Source: Pachypanchax playfairii
Lineage: Eukaryota; Chordata; Actinopteri; Cyprinodontiformes; Aplocheilidae
NCBI GenBank assembly: GCA_006937955.1
Contig: SSNP01000052.1
Coordinates: 3,386,867 to 3,450,866 of the forward strand
Length of the DNA stretch: 64,000 nt
Direction: 5' to 3'
The position numbers and the translations under genes were made by a program. The notes under the pieces were generated by a model that saw only the letters and a list, made by a program, of their open reading frames with translations, ran no database searches and was not told where the DNA came from. Below, in pieces: positions 12,601-23,436 of the stretch (its first letter is position 1; the number at the start of each line of letters is the position of its first letter).

Positions 12601-13567
12601 CATTTACAACAACATATTGTGAAATTAACATCCTTTAAAACTGTAAATAATAAATGAGCTCAGGACTTGAAGGGCTTTGAGAAAGAATACAAATCGTTAG
12701 CGTCACTTACTTGGAAAGGGAAACTCCTCCAGCTTTTCCAATGAGCTCCTCATGGTGGAGGACGGCATTACTCCAAGGAACATCAAGGAACTTTAGTAGT
12801 GTCCGCATTATTTTCTCAGGATGAAGAACCAGCTGTTCATAGTGCACAGGCAGGCATTTATCCGAGGCCTCCAGGCACTGCGTGTACATTGTTTCTATAG
12901 CCCGATTCCATTTGGTCAGGCAGTCACGGTAGCTGCCCAGGTCAAAGCCAGCAATGGTCACTTTCCGTGAAATCATGGAGTGAACAGACGCTCGTCCATC
13001 ACGGATCATTAGCACAAACTTGGCACGTGGAAAAATCTTGGCCAGGTAAGAGAGCGACTTTAGTGCAAAGGGGTCTTTATTGCAGAGGAAGTTGGCGGGC
13101 TCGCCATGTTTGACGATGATTTCTAACAGGAAGGCCTGCATGGCAGCATCCAGCACTTCGTCTGTCACACCGGCCTCATCCAGACGCATCTTCTCTCGGC
13201 CCGAACGGCTCCACATTTGCTTCATGGCCAAAATGCGTGGAATGACGCGGGTTTCTTCTCCACAACGAACTTCAGGGTGTGCATCAAGCATAGCTCTCAT
13301 TAAGGTGGTCCCACTTCGGGGCACGCCACCAATAAAGATGAGTGGCATGTCTTTGTTGTAAACAAAAGGTGTGCTGAGATTCTGGCCTGTCCGTAAGGTG
13401 GTCCTCATGCTGCCTCCCAGTGCCGACAGAGGCAGGATTCCACCTGGCTGGCCGCGTTCCTCAATGCGATGATGGCACTCCATGGCATGGCGGCCAAGGT
13501 AAAAGACTGTGACCGAGCTGATGACCAGACAGGCCACCAATAGGTTGTGTTTCAGCTTGCCAATCAT
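6489..13567 (-). CDS. tpst1: Tyrosylprotein sulfotransferase 1 (TPST1), two coding exons, C-terminal exon missing
   Basis: A Golgi type II membrane enzyme that transfers sulfate from PAPS to tyrosines of secreted and membrane proteins. Coding exons are 13567-12711 and 6687-6489. The junction AA|G GTG restores Lys-Val-Glu in SLSK-VERSTDQVIKPVNV. Visible in the first 286 residues: a signal anchor at about 8-25; an N-glycosylation sequon at Asn63; the 5'-phosphosulfate loop PRSGTTL at 83-89, with Arg84; the putative catalytic Glu105 in CGEETR; and the 3'-phosphate-binding segment RDGRASVHS at 189-197. The start fits the human TPST1 N-terminus. 352 codons are present against about 370 in the family, because the last short exon was not found. 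The loop CLEASDKC (231-238) is one residue shorter than in mammalian TPSTs as recalled. TPST2 is the alternative, but the N-terminus favours TPST1. Confidence 0.92.
6845..7086 (-). repeat. SINE copy (tRNA-derived family), reverse orientation
   Basis: Read on the minus strand this matches the copy at 8415-8720. It has the GTGGTGCAGTTGGTAGCAC-like head with a degraded B box, then the body with GTTCTCCCTGTGCACGTGTG, CGGTTTCCTTCCATAGACC and the tail GTGTAACCCCGCCTCTCACC. Confidence 0.7.
7205..7292 (+). repeat. SINE head fragment
   Basis: A partial copy of the same family. It retains GAGGGTTGCAGATTTGACACC, a decayed B-box region, followed by CAGCCAGGGCCTTTCTGGA, and then stops. Assigned by similarity to the fuller copies in this window. 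Confidence 0.45.
7931..7982. repeat. AAT-rich microsatellite, imperfect
   Basis: Interrupted AAT/AAC trinucleotide tract. Confidence 0.8.
8415..8720 (+). repeat. tRNA-derived SINE, fullest copy
   Basis: The head carries recognisable RNA polymerase III boxes: box A as TGGTGCAGTTGG (8423-8434) and box B as GGTTCGAAACC (8463-8473). The body continues GGACCTTTCTGCATGGAGTT, a cytosine-rich CTCCGGCTTCCTCCCACAGA block and the tail CCAGGTGTAACCCCGCCTC. At least six other pieces of this family lie in the window. The layout of tRNA-like promoter plus unrelated body is what defines a SINE; the family name was not determined. Confidence 0.8.
11740..12330 (-). pseudogene. Broken Tc1-like transposase fragment
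   Basis: On the minus strand the segment at about 11880-11758 reads PTVKHGGGSVMVWDCFAASG followed by GPGRLAGTDGIMNSVVYQ, the KHGGG and IDGTMN-type region of Tc1 transposases. Sequence up to about 12330 is a decayed upstream part of the same gene. Frames are interrupted and no inverted repeats were identified. It differs from the intact element at 35755 and represents an older Tc1 lineage inside tpst1 intron 2. Confidence 0.75.
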
Positions 13568-13722
13568 GCCGCAGATGACAGGCTAGATCAATATCACCAC
13601 TGGGGATATTAAGAGGAAAGTGTGGGAAAGAGATATTAAGGACAATGGAGATTAGCTGGGAACCAAGTATGGGTCCGGCTCCCGGGTGCACAGCAGGCGT
13701 CCAGTCTCCAGCTCCATGAGGC
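12711..13722 (-). other. tpst1: tpst1 exon 2: 5' leader plus main coding exon
   Basis: The exon starts after an ATGCAG acceptor (CAG at 13725-13723) and ends before the donor GTAAGT at 12710-12705. Coding begins at 13567 in the context CTGCGGCATGATTGG. It encodes residues 1-285 plus two bases of codon 286, which is nearly all of the catalytic domain. This large single exon matches the usual TPST gene layout. Confidence 0.8.
13652..13717 (-). promoter_or_regulatory. Upstream ORF in the tpst1 5' leader
   Basis: A 22-codon ATG-to-TAA frame (peptide begins MELETGRLLC) lies wholly upstream of the tpst1 start, its stop ending 84 bases before the main ATG. If the leader exon begins at the 13722 acceptor, this ATG is the first one ribosomes would meet in that exon. 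It could reduce translation of tpst1. That role is inference. Confidence 0.45.
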
Positions 13723-14367
13723 CTGCATGGTGGAATGACACAAACATCAGTTAGTTCAGATTCACATACACGTCAAACATTCAACACTGACAATAAAAAC
13801 CTAAACAGAAGGTGCAATTTTTAAAATAATGAAGTGAATGATCTGTACGCAAACCGAACCACACCAGATTCAATCTAATCCTTCAACAGAACAGATTATA
13901 CTTGTCTGACAGACGTTTTTCAGTCAAACACAACTGAGCAAAACTGCTTCAAACACAATTATGACAAAAGATGTGAAAGCAGAAAATAAAGTCTGTCCCC
14001 AGATGACAACAGGTTATAGACAAATAACTAATTACTGTAGTTAACCACACGGAGCAGCCTTTTATGTCCCAATAAACATCATTTTACCAGGATACATTCA
14101 TAACATGAGACATGGATTCTGTAGATAATTGTTCATTAAGCATGTGTAGAACATATCAGACTGCTACAAGATGGTTGAAATGGACTTTATGGATCTTTTT
14201 GACCTGAACAATAAATCCACAAAGTTCATTCAGAACTACAATGACCTGACGTTCCACATGTGAAGCAAGCTTCACATAAGCCAGTTCTTTAAATCTTTGC
14301 TGGAAGCCTTAAATGAGCCGGATGATTTCAGGATGGTTTGATTCTGACATGTACATGTACGTGACAC

Positions 14368-14470
14368 GTACAGGGAGAACATGCAAACTCCATGCAGAAA
14401 GGCTCCAGCTGGGAGTCGAGCTCACAACCTTCTTGCTGCAAGGCAGGAGGATGCAACACCTTCATGGGTG
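14368..14470 (-). repeat. SINE fragment, reverse orientation
   Basis: Reverse-strand match to the SINE head and early body: AACTCCATGCAGAAAGGCTCC followed by a decayed B box GAGTCGAGCTC. Truncated on both sides. Confidence 0.55.
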
Positions 14471-15719
14471 ATCATGTGTTATACGGAATATAAATTACAG
14501 TCACAAAGTATCTTAATTATGACGCCGGTTGTTCACCATTTACCCTCATTTTGTCAAGAGTCCATTGAGATCAGTTCCAGACGTGCACACCAGATGTGCA
14601 CAATCATTCTTTTTATGTTTTGAGAGTATTTGTTGATGAAATGTTTCAAATCCTAGTGACATCAGTGAGACTTTGTGACTCACAGGTTAAGAATCTCTAC
14701 AAACAGACAGATTTAGGCTTCATCTGAAGTGACCTGCTTCTTATTCCCGGTTCTAATCTAACTATAACTTTTTAAACAGCAGCAGTATAAAGATCCTTTC
14801 TGTTCTCTCTGCTGTCTGTTTGCACACATCAGCATCTTAAGAGCACGATGGTAAACAGGATCTGTCAGCATTGTTCTGCTGCAGTGTACAACAGCAGGTA
14901 CTCTAACATCACTGCAAGACGACCTGCTGTTCAACAAACCCAACACAGCAGACTCTTTTATCTCCCTCTGTGTACCAGAACTTTCCAGATGAATCTTATA
15001 AAATCTTACAGAATGATGAAGGACTCCATCCTCTTTGTTATTTTATTTCAAGAAGCTTTAATTCGGGCTGAATCCAACCATTATCCCTCAGAATTCTGTG
15101 TCTGGAGCGTTTAAATAGCACAACTGTGCTGAAAGTGAAATCTGACAAAACCACAGTGAAGCGCAGAAGATCCAATAAATGACTTAAAGAGGGATCAGCA
15201 CCTTAATATCTAAATCAGCTGTCAAGAGACTTGAAAATATAAGAAAATATCCATGTTTTCAGCTGTAATCACACTGAGCTAATGCATACAACACTTCAGT
15301 AGCATGTTCTATACATGATCATGTGGAGTGTCTCACCTGCATGTCACATGATCACAAATAAAACATACACAGTCCCATGACTGTTGTTCCATTTTTTAGA
15401 ATTTTGGTTGCCAAACTCATCTCACACTGTGATTCAATTCCACAAAACCTTTTCAAAAATACAACAAGACTATTAAATGCACTAAATTATCAACCAAACA
15501 AGTCAAAAACATTTTTTTCTTCACAACATGTTGCAAACTTCTTCTCAGGAAGTTACACGTCTAATGACCCAACTGCTGTTTTTAAGCAAAAGTCCTTTGG
15601 TAACTGATACTGAGTAATGACTGTTTCACCACAAACTGTTACATCTGATTCCTTTCCTGTAAGAAGGAACTCATGCAACACTGAGCTGCAGATAAAATTG
15701 TTGCTTTTGTTTCAATCTT

Positions 15720-15825
15720 CAATCTTTTTTTGCACCCCCCACTGTGTGTACTTTGAGAGCCTGTAACAGTGAATTTCTCCATTGTGAGATGAATAAAGTT
15801 GAATCTCATCTTATCTTTAGTAACA
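15720..15825 (+). repeat. LINE 3'-end-like tail
   Basis: Ends with GTAACAGTGAATTTCTCCAT, then GAGATGAATAAAGTTGAATC and TCATCTTATCTT. This resembles the 3' termini of fish non-LTR retrotransposons, with an AATAAA-like box and a short terminal repeat. Upstream sequence to about 15377 may belong to the same element but shows no clear reverse transcriptase. Confidence 0.4.
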
Positions 15826-17215
15826 TAAAGGTCACAAATTCAACAGAACATGAATGCCATGGTGCCTTTCCTATTGTCAGGTTCTATCTTTTCTTTCTAC
15901 CCACCCACATTTTCACACCTCTGTCTTCTCATCAGTGATTCTGTGATAAAGTGAAAAGATAAACACGATACATGCAACACCTTGAGTCTGTAGAAGGAAC
16001 AGAGAAGAGTCCTGCTGTCACAGCGTCAACTATATTCAAATCAAAACTACACAAAGGTGACAGACCTCTATGTATTATGGGTAAAACATCTTGAAGAGAT
16101 TTTAGCAAAATAAAAGGTAGAAGTCAACAGAGAGAAATGGTGCTTTAACACAGCTGTAACCAGGAATTACCGCTTAAAACTATAGTTCAGGTAAATATGA
16201 GAGAAAATAACTACAAACAGTGATACCGATTTCAAACAACTTCTCAACATCTGTTTCCTTTCCCAGCTCAAATGACGCCAATTCACACCTTTATGCAGGT
16301 GAATAAACCATCTCACCTGAGGACCAGGACAAGAAAAACCAGACAGTTCTGTTCACAAGTTCCTGTTTAGAAAAGCTGTCACGATGTTTAGAACCAGAAT
16401 CTGAGCGGTAAAGCCTGAAAGCCCCGCCCACTCTCACACATTCATGAAGCCTTTAATTACAGGTAAAAATATAAGAACAATGACTGTATGAACATTAAAC
16501 AGTAAACCAAGAACTACTTGAATCAAAAATCATCACTTAGAGAAAACTATGTGGCATGTAAGGGCTTATGACTGGATCCAGCTGTGGGGGCACATCAAAT
16601 AAAAGCAGCTTCAAGCCCCCAGGTCTGACCTCAGGTCTAGATTTTATTCATGTCTGTGGTTCAGCTCTCAGAAAAGAAGCATCTTACCTGTATAAAAGTT
16701 GAAACTGAACTTTCCAGCTTTAACTGATAAAAACATCTTAAGCGTCATCCATCTGCTTATATTTAAACCTCAGGATTATCGTGCTCTGGGTGACAGAGAG
16801 TGTTCACCAGTGTAATACCGAATAATCCCAGAACACAAAACATTACAGAAACCCCGTTTTGTATTTTTCTTTATTTTGAACATAATTATAAGCCAAAGTC
16901 CTGAGTGACAGAGAGACATGAGACACCATTCAGGTAGAACGTTCTGATGGCTTATTTGATAAACTGCGGTTCAGAGCATCATGTTGCACCTCACACCAGG
17001 GAGAAAATGTGTTTGTGTTAAATTAATTGAGCTTTTTCTCTCCTGTTACTGATACTTTATCCTCCTCACTGGATATTTTCCCATTGATCTGTTAGAGAGA
17101 AATTAGAAGCTGAAGCTGCCGTCCACAGAGCAACTGAAGCTCATCTCACACTCAGAGTGACTGAATCTCACGGCATGATACGAGAAGGAAAATGAGTGAT
17201 AGAGCAGGAAGTCTG

Positions 17216-17768
17216 GACTTCCTTCTTCTTCTTCTCCTTTCAGCTGCTCCCTTCAGGTGTCTCCACAGCAAGTCCTCTGTCTCCATCCGTCCTCTGCATC
17301 TTCTTCATGCACACCAACCAACCTCATGTCCTCCTTCACTACATCCATATGTCTCCTCTTTGGTCTTCCTCTAGACATCCTGCCTGGCAGTTCCCACCTC
17401 AGCATCCTTTTCCCAATAAACCCACTGTCCCTCCTCTGGACATATCCAAACCATCTCAGTCTCTCTAACTTTATCTCCAAAACATCTAACATGTTGTCCT
17501 TCTGATGGACTCATTCCTGATCCTGTCCATCCTCGTCCCTCCCAAAGAACCTCAACATGTTCATTTCTGGTCCCTCCAGCTGTGTCTCCTGTCCCTTCCT
17601 AAGTGGCACCGTCTCCAAACAAGACAACATGGCTGGTCTTGTCCACCTGTCCTTTCATTCTTGCTGAGACTCTTTTGTCCCACATCAGTCCTGACACTTC
17701 CCTCCACGCGTTCCAACCTGCTTACACGTTTCTTCACCTCTTTTCCAGACTCTTCGTCACATGAAGTC
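17216..17768 (-). mobile_element. 5'-truncated RTE-type LINE, 3' end of the reverse transcriptase ORF
   Basis: The minus strand reads LERLRWFGYVQRRDSGFIGK then RMLRWELPGRMSRGRPKRRH, MDVVKEDMRLVGVHEEDAED and GWRQRTCCGD (about 17465-17253). This is the conserved C-terminal tail of RTE-like reverse transcriptase proteins. The element ends at a GAAGAAGAAGG-type purine repeat (17240-17219), as RTE elements typically do. The region upstream to 17768 is the same ORF with frameshifts. Endonuclease and polymerase domains are missing. Confidence 0.8.
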
Positions 17769-19789
17769 TAGACTTCCTATTTTGTTTTATATGTAACACC
17801 ACTTGATCCTTGGTGAAACACTATTTCATTTAACTGTCTACAAACTGTACATGGTTAAAATGACAAAAAACTCTTGACTTGACTTCTTCTCATCATGTGA
17901 TTTCTGCTCAGAAACAGCTTCAGCTGATTATATATTCAGCTGGTTAGTGGAAGAAAAATCTGGATGGAGATAATTAGCTTGTGTGACTAATCTATCAAAC
18001 ACTAACAAGTTGTTGCTCTTACAGTCTTTTATTCTGAAGGGGATCCAGTTTCCTGATGAAAGAATCTGATCTTTCTTCAGTGTAGATTCAGTGTAGGGGT
18101 TAAAGTTATTATATTAACAGATGTTTTACAGATGTAAACACTAAATTCAATAACAAATTTAAAATCAGAACTTCCAGTTTAAACGGGTAAAAAAAATCCA
18201 AATCTGGGGTGAAAAAATTTGCCTGTATAACAAGAAATGAAATTCAATTAAACAAAATAAAATGAAATGTGATCTGGTTGAAGGTTCGATGTGTTGTGTA
18301 TTCAGAGATGGTGTTCTGCAGGTTTTGGTTGTAACGAGCTGCTGTTGCCTCTCTGTCCTCTTGAACCAGTCACCATGTCAAGCAGAGAACAGACACCATG
18401 TCCACAGCCGCAGGATGGATTAGAACCACTGTGACCGTGACCCTGTGAGTGACCTCCAGCCCTAAGGCGCCAACATACACCAGACACCATCATGATACAA
18501 CCGTATATTTCACTAAATGAATAGAGTGTTGCATTTACAGCACAGGTCATACAAACACACAGTAACAGAGAGTCAAACAAAAAGCAACGCAGCCTTTAAA
18601 TGATCACTCATAGACTCACGAAGATCCATCTGGACTGAAACTTCATGGACTTTATATTCCAGCGTTGAATGTTTTCACACGTGACTCTACATATAAGATG
18701 AATTTCACCTTCCTGTCCCGCCCCACGGCTGTCAGGGAACGTTGCTGTGGTGATTGTCATGTTGGCTCAAAATGTACCTTTTTATGTTGTATGTATAGAA
18801 TACTGTAAAGGGCAGCTGCAACATCACTGTTTATCTGTACAGTCTCAACAAATACTTCTATTCTGTTCCTAAAAACAAATAGTTTATAGCTGCAGGTGGT
18901 TGTTCCATTAAGATTAACAAAAAAAACAATAAAACCATTAATGATGCTGCTTTACTCGACTGCTATGTAAGGACACAACATGCTATGGTTGATGTTAAAC
19001 TACACCCAGTTCCTTGAAAAGGAACAACCAAGACCAGTTTGCATCAGCACAAAATCCAATAACTGAATAGTTTCATGTTCTCTTTCATACTCGAGCTTCT
19101 CTGACGAGGAGGTTTCATGACACACCAGAAGCAGCTGCTGACTATCTTTTAATATTATTAAGGGTCAATCTTTTTTTCTGTTTGGCAGATGTAGAACAGA
19201 GAACCACAGTCAGTCTGATGCAGAGGACAAGAGCAGTATTTGTGGTTGTAACTGACACCAAACTCTGATGATCACAGCAGGAAACATTTGGTGATTTTAA
19301 ACCTCAGTTCAAAAAGCTCTGCAGGTATCAGCGACGGAGCAGCTGCCCTAACAATCACCATCTTTATGATGTTCCTCTCTCTTCTGCTTGCTAACACACA
19401 GGAATGCTAAAGAGACAAAACCCACAACTGTACCATGGTAAGAAAAAGTAATGGCCTCAAACCCACAACATTTTTCCATCATGTCGTTCATGCGGTTTGA
19501 CACAATGTCTTTTAGAGTGTTTTAATCTTATCCAGGCTCTGCAAAGCCCTTATTAAAAATGTGTTTCTTATTCACTCCTTCAAACTTACTCAGTGTATTC
19601 TACAGGATATTTACAGTCTGAGTGCACTTTTAAAACATATTCTCACTCATGAACTGATGAGCATATCAAGGAGCAGAAGCAGAGAATATTCAGAATGCTG
19701 AGTGGGGGGGGGGACACTCTTAAGTGGATCTTTTTAGATGTTAAGGACAGCGTGAGGTTTTGCACGTGTTGCTGAGACATCAGTTCAAG

Positions 19790-19995
19790 TTTCAAGTTTA
19801 TTTTTTTAGAAAACGCCAGTTCATGACAAAGTCATTTCAAGGCACTTTACAGAAAAAATCAACCAATTAATAATAAAACATTTCCTATCTAAGGAACCAG
19901 CTGATTGGGTTGAATTGTTAATTCAGCTCAATCCTCCATCCTGAGCAGCACGATTGCCATCAGTCAGCTATTTGATGGCCAACAGCAATGTTCCC
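19790..19995 (+). repeat. Dispersed fish repeat
   Basis: TTTCAAGTTTATTTTTTTAG followed by CATTTCAAGGCACTTTACAG is a sequence I recall as widely dispersed in teleost genomes. The class was not determined. Confidence 0.4.
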
Positions 19996-20399
19996 CAAAA
20001 CTTTCCCCTCTTTAAAACAAAAAAAGCTCATCTACTGATGTTATACACAGACTGACACGATGAACTTAACGAGCTGACGTCCACTCCTCAAGCTTCCAGC
20101 ATCACATTACATAGAGGTAAATAACAGCAATAAACTGAGTGACTGACAAAGTATTCACTTACATTCAGTCACTCTGCTCATGTGCATCAAAAAATAAATA
20201 AACAAAAGGTTTATAACTGTCAGAATCTCATGCCAGCACAATAAACACTCAGTCCTGATGGATCTGACCCTCTTTGGCTCCAGAGTTCCTGTCGCTGCCA
20301 TCAGGGTTCAGATACATTCTGCCAACATGCAGGACAAACAGGCTGAAGTGTTCTCTGGTCCCTGCTGCATCGCTCTGTTAAATAAGAAGCTCTATTTTC

Positions 20400-20515
20400 T
20401 GTCTTTCTTATTTTGTTTTGTTTGTTTTGTCTTTGAAGAGCGAGTTAAGCTGATTGATAATAGTTCCACGATAAATTGCCCCAAGGGGACAATAAAGATT
20501 CCTTGAACTTTGAAC
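20400..20515 (+). repeat. LINE 3'-end-like tail
   Basis: GCCCCAAGGGGACAATAAAG followed by ATTCCTTGAACTTTGAAC resembles L2/CR1-type fish LINE termini, with an AATAAA box and a TTGAAC-like repeat. Confidence 0.45.
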
Positions 20516-20946
20516 ACATTCAAATATTTAACACAATAAAAAAACTAAAGTTTTTATTCTCTTTCAAAATAGGTCTTCTCGCCAGAACTTCTCTCCACTT
20601 GAAAAGAGACACAACTTCTAACAGGAATTAAAACATTGCTCAAATGTTCCTGTGGTCATCATGGACTTCAGGTGCAGCTGACATGTCAAAATAAACCTCT
20701 GTGGAGCCACGAACAGCAGATAAGCTGTGTGGTAAATCCACATTCCTGTCAGAGGATTTAAAACACACCTGGAACTAATTCAGATATAAGAAGCTCAAGA
20801 AATGAAACGCTTTGACCAGGAAACCTTGGACTGGATTTCATTTGCTTTTCTCAAAACTTTGTTCAGGTTTCCTGTGTTTTTTTCTGTCAGAGACAGAGTG
20901 ACAAATTTGCAACCAGCTCACTCTGTGCCTGTTTGTATGAGTGAAC

Positions 20947-21159
20947 AATGACGACCAGCTCCATGAGAACCATAGAACCAGCTCCATGACGATCAGCTCC
21001 ACGACAACCAGCCCCATGACGACCAGCCCCATGACGACCAGCCCCATGACGACCAGCCCCATGACGACCAGCCCCATGGCGACCAGCTCCGTGACGACCA
21101 GCCCCATGACGACCAGCTCCATGACGACCAGCCCCATGACGACCAGCTCCATGACAACC
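20947..21159. repeat. 15-bp tandem repeat, about 14 copies
   Basis: Unit ATGACGACCAGCCCC, with C/T variants (CAGCTCC for CAGCCCC). Because the unit length is divisible by three, several frames on both strands stay open (Met-Thr-Thr-Ser-Pro on plus; His-Gly-Ala-Gly-Arg and Trp-Ser-Ser-Trp-Gly on minus). These are not treated as genes. Confidence 0.9.
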
Positions 21160-23254
21160 ATTTCCTGTCTGATTGTTTCCCCTTGTGCTCAAGATCAGTC
21201 AAAGCTGTGCTGATGTCAGCTTCTCCACTCTGTCCTCAAGTCTCCGTCTCCACTCTGACAAATCTCCTCCAGCAGGCTTCACCCCTGTGTGCATGTTTAT
21301 GGTATAATCCATGTATGTTGAGTCACATACATGTTGACTGTTGACATCATTCTACGTGCAACCAAAGTTTGGACTAATAGAAACCTTACCTGAATTTAAT
21401 TAGGAAATGTGACTTCTTATAAATAATTTTTGCATCTACATTGGACATGTTTCCTTTTTTCATTCAGTTTTTATTTTAATGCCATTTAACCATCTAACCT
21501 GACTGAATATGTTTCATTATGTGTAATATTTTGGAAGTAAAAGGTCTGCTGGGAAAGAACCGTGTGCACGCTGGCTCGTCACAGTGACCATGATTAAGAA
21601 GAAACTTTACAGGCTTCTGGCTTTTTGGGAAGAATTACAACAAGGCTGAATCCCAGTATGTCGTGCTTCCCCCACCCCTTCCTAACAGCGTGCCTACACC
21701 TACCACTTAGACTTTATATCCCAGTCACTGAATCCTCCATCGTAACACAGAACAGCCTTTAAGAAACAGACACACCATCAGTTGTTATCACGTTCCTTCA
21801 CACACACATCAGCGTGTCCATATATGGAATAAAAGACTAGTCATCAAGCCTGAAACTGTGTTTGCATAAAACATTTATACAGGGACTGAAGACAATAATA
21901 TCCAGTTTAACACATTAGAGCACACCTGATTAGCCATTATAATGATTGTTTTCAGAGACAGTAAAATATTTTAAGAGAAATTGGATGTAATCTGCACCCG
22001 TCTTGATGCTTTTTTCTGAACCACTGAGTAACTCTCTCTTTTTAAAGAAAATCCTCATAAAAAGGAACATTTTTATAGCGGTGTTTACACAATGGCATGT
22101 GGCGACTACATGCATGAAGCCTTCTGGTCTGATCTGCCTGTAGGTCAAAAAGAATCAGACAGCAGCCTTTGGATCTAACATAAAACACCAAGACGTCATA
22201 TCGTAAAACATCGTATACGACTTGAGACATGATTGAAACTATGAGTTTACATTTGACTTTGTCTTGAAACATATTGTTCAGTAACCCTGTTTATGTATCA
22301 CTGAGTCACGTGACACACATATCGACCCATTAATGTAAACCAGTGGTAAACAACACAACTACACAAACGAGCCTCTTGTTCTGCAGTAAGAAACTCAATC
22401 AATTACATAGAAACTGATAACAACTTATTGTGGAAGTTAAAGCTAAATTACGTCTGTTCAAGGTTAAGGAATGCAATAAACTGCTTTTGCATAAGCATCC
22501 AACTTCCTCACAGCAGCCCTCACCTTTGGTAAATTTAAATTTCACACAGGAAGTGCTGACTCTTCTCACAGCAGCAGTTGTTTCTACATATTGGAGTTCA
22601 GAACAACACACAATCACACAACAAAGAAAATAAGAAAAATAAAACTAAGTTAAAACAGCTCAAACATAAAACAGCTAAAACCAACTTCTGACATGATGTT
22701 AGATCCATATGGACGAGCTGGTTCTTAGGAAACACTGAGGAGGTCTGTCTCATTTGTGTGTGGGGGGGGGGTTGCAGTCAGAACCATCTGGGTTTCTGAT
22801 GTAATTCACCTGGAAAAGTTCTGCTTGAATTCAGTTTATTTAGATCAAACACATTCACAATAAAAGTCACTCAAAGTCCTGAGTAGGATCAATGGGTCCA
22901 GTTCATATGGAAACAGGCCCTGATTCAGAACCAGCTGCAGGCTGTACATGCTCATCTTGAGCTGAAACATCCAGCAGAACCAGAACCAGGATGAGTTCTG
23001 CCTTGGCCCACTGGGTTCTGAGAGTAACAGCATTGGATCAAACATCTTTTCAGCAGGGTGAAGTGGGTCTGTAACCTTGATGTATTTATGCTGATAGTCA
23101 AACTGGAATCAAGCAGCTGACTGCAGTCCACAAGTTCACTTCAGTCATGTTAAACAAATATTCATGTTAATCAACTCTTCAGTTTGATAAGAAAATTATT
23201 TAGGCCAAAAGAAAATATAAAAATGAAAACAGGATCATACCAGTGACATGATGC

Positions 23255-23436
23255 CTGGTGCAGCTGCACATCTGCTCAGCTGGACATCATATGCACATCT
23301 GCTCAGCTGCACACCCTCTGCACAGCTGCTCATATGCTCAAGTGCACATCATCTGCACATCAGCTCATATGCACATATGCTCAGCTGCACATCATCTCAT
23401 ATGCACATCTGCTCAGCTGCACATCTGCATGCAGAC
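23255..23436. repeat. Imperfect CAGCTG-rich tandem repeat
   Basis: Recurrent GCACATCTGCTCAGCTGCAC segments with variable spacing. Each holds a CAGCTG E-box and many hold an ATATGCACAT step. No gene is implied. Confidence 0.75.

Larger units (their letters stand above)
6688..12710 (-). other. tpst1 intron 2
   Basis: A 6-kb intron with GT (12710-12709) and AG (6689-6688) ends. It holds SINE fragments (6845-7290, 8415-8720), an AAT-rich microsatellite (7931-7982), an ACGC-rich stretch near 10425-10444 and a broken Tc1-like transposase (11740-12330). No conserved peptide was recognised between about 8725 and 11735. Confidence 0.75.

Noticed and set aside
20887..21213. Open frames over the 15-bp repeat (MTTSP-type and HGAGR-type)
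   Set aside because: Several frames on both strands are open because of the repeat length; it is simple tandem DNA.
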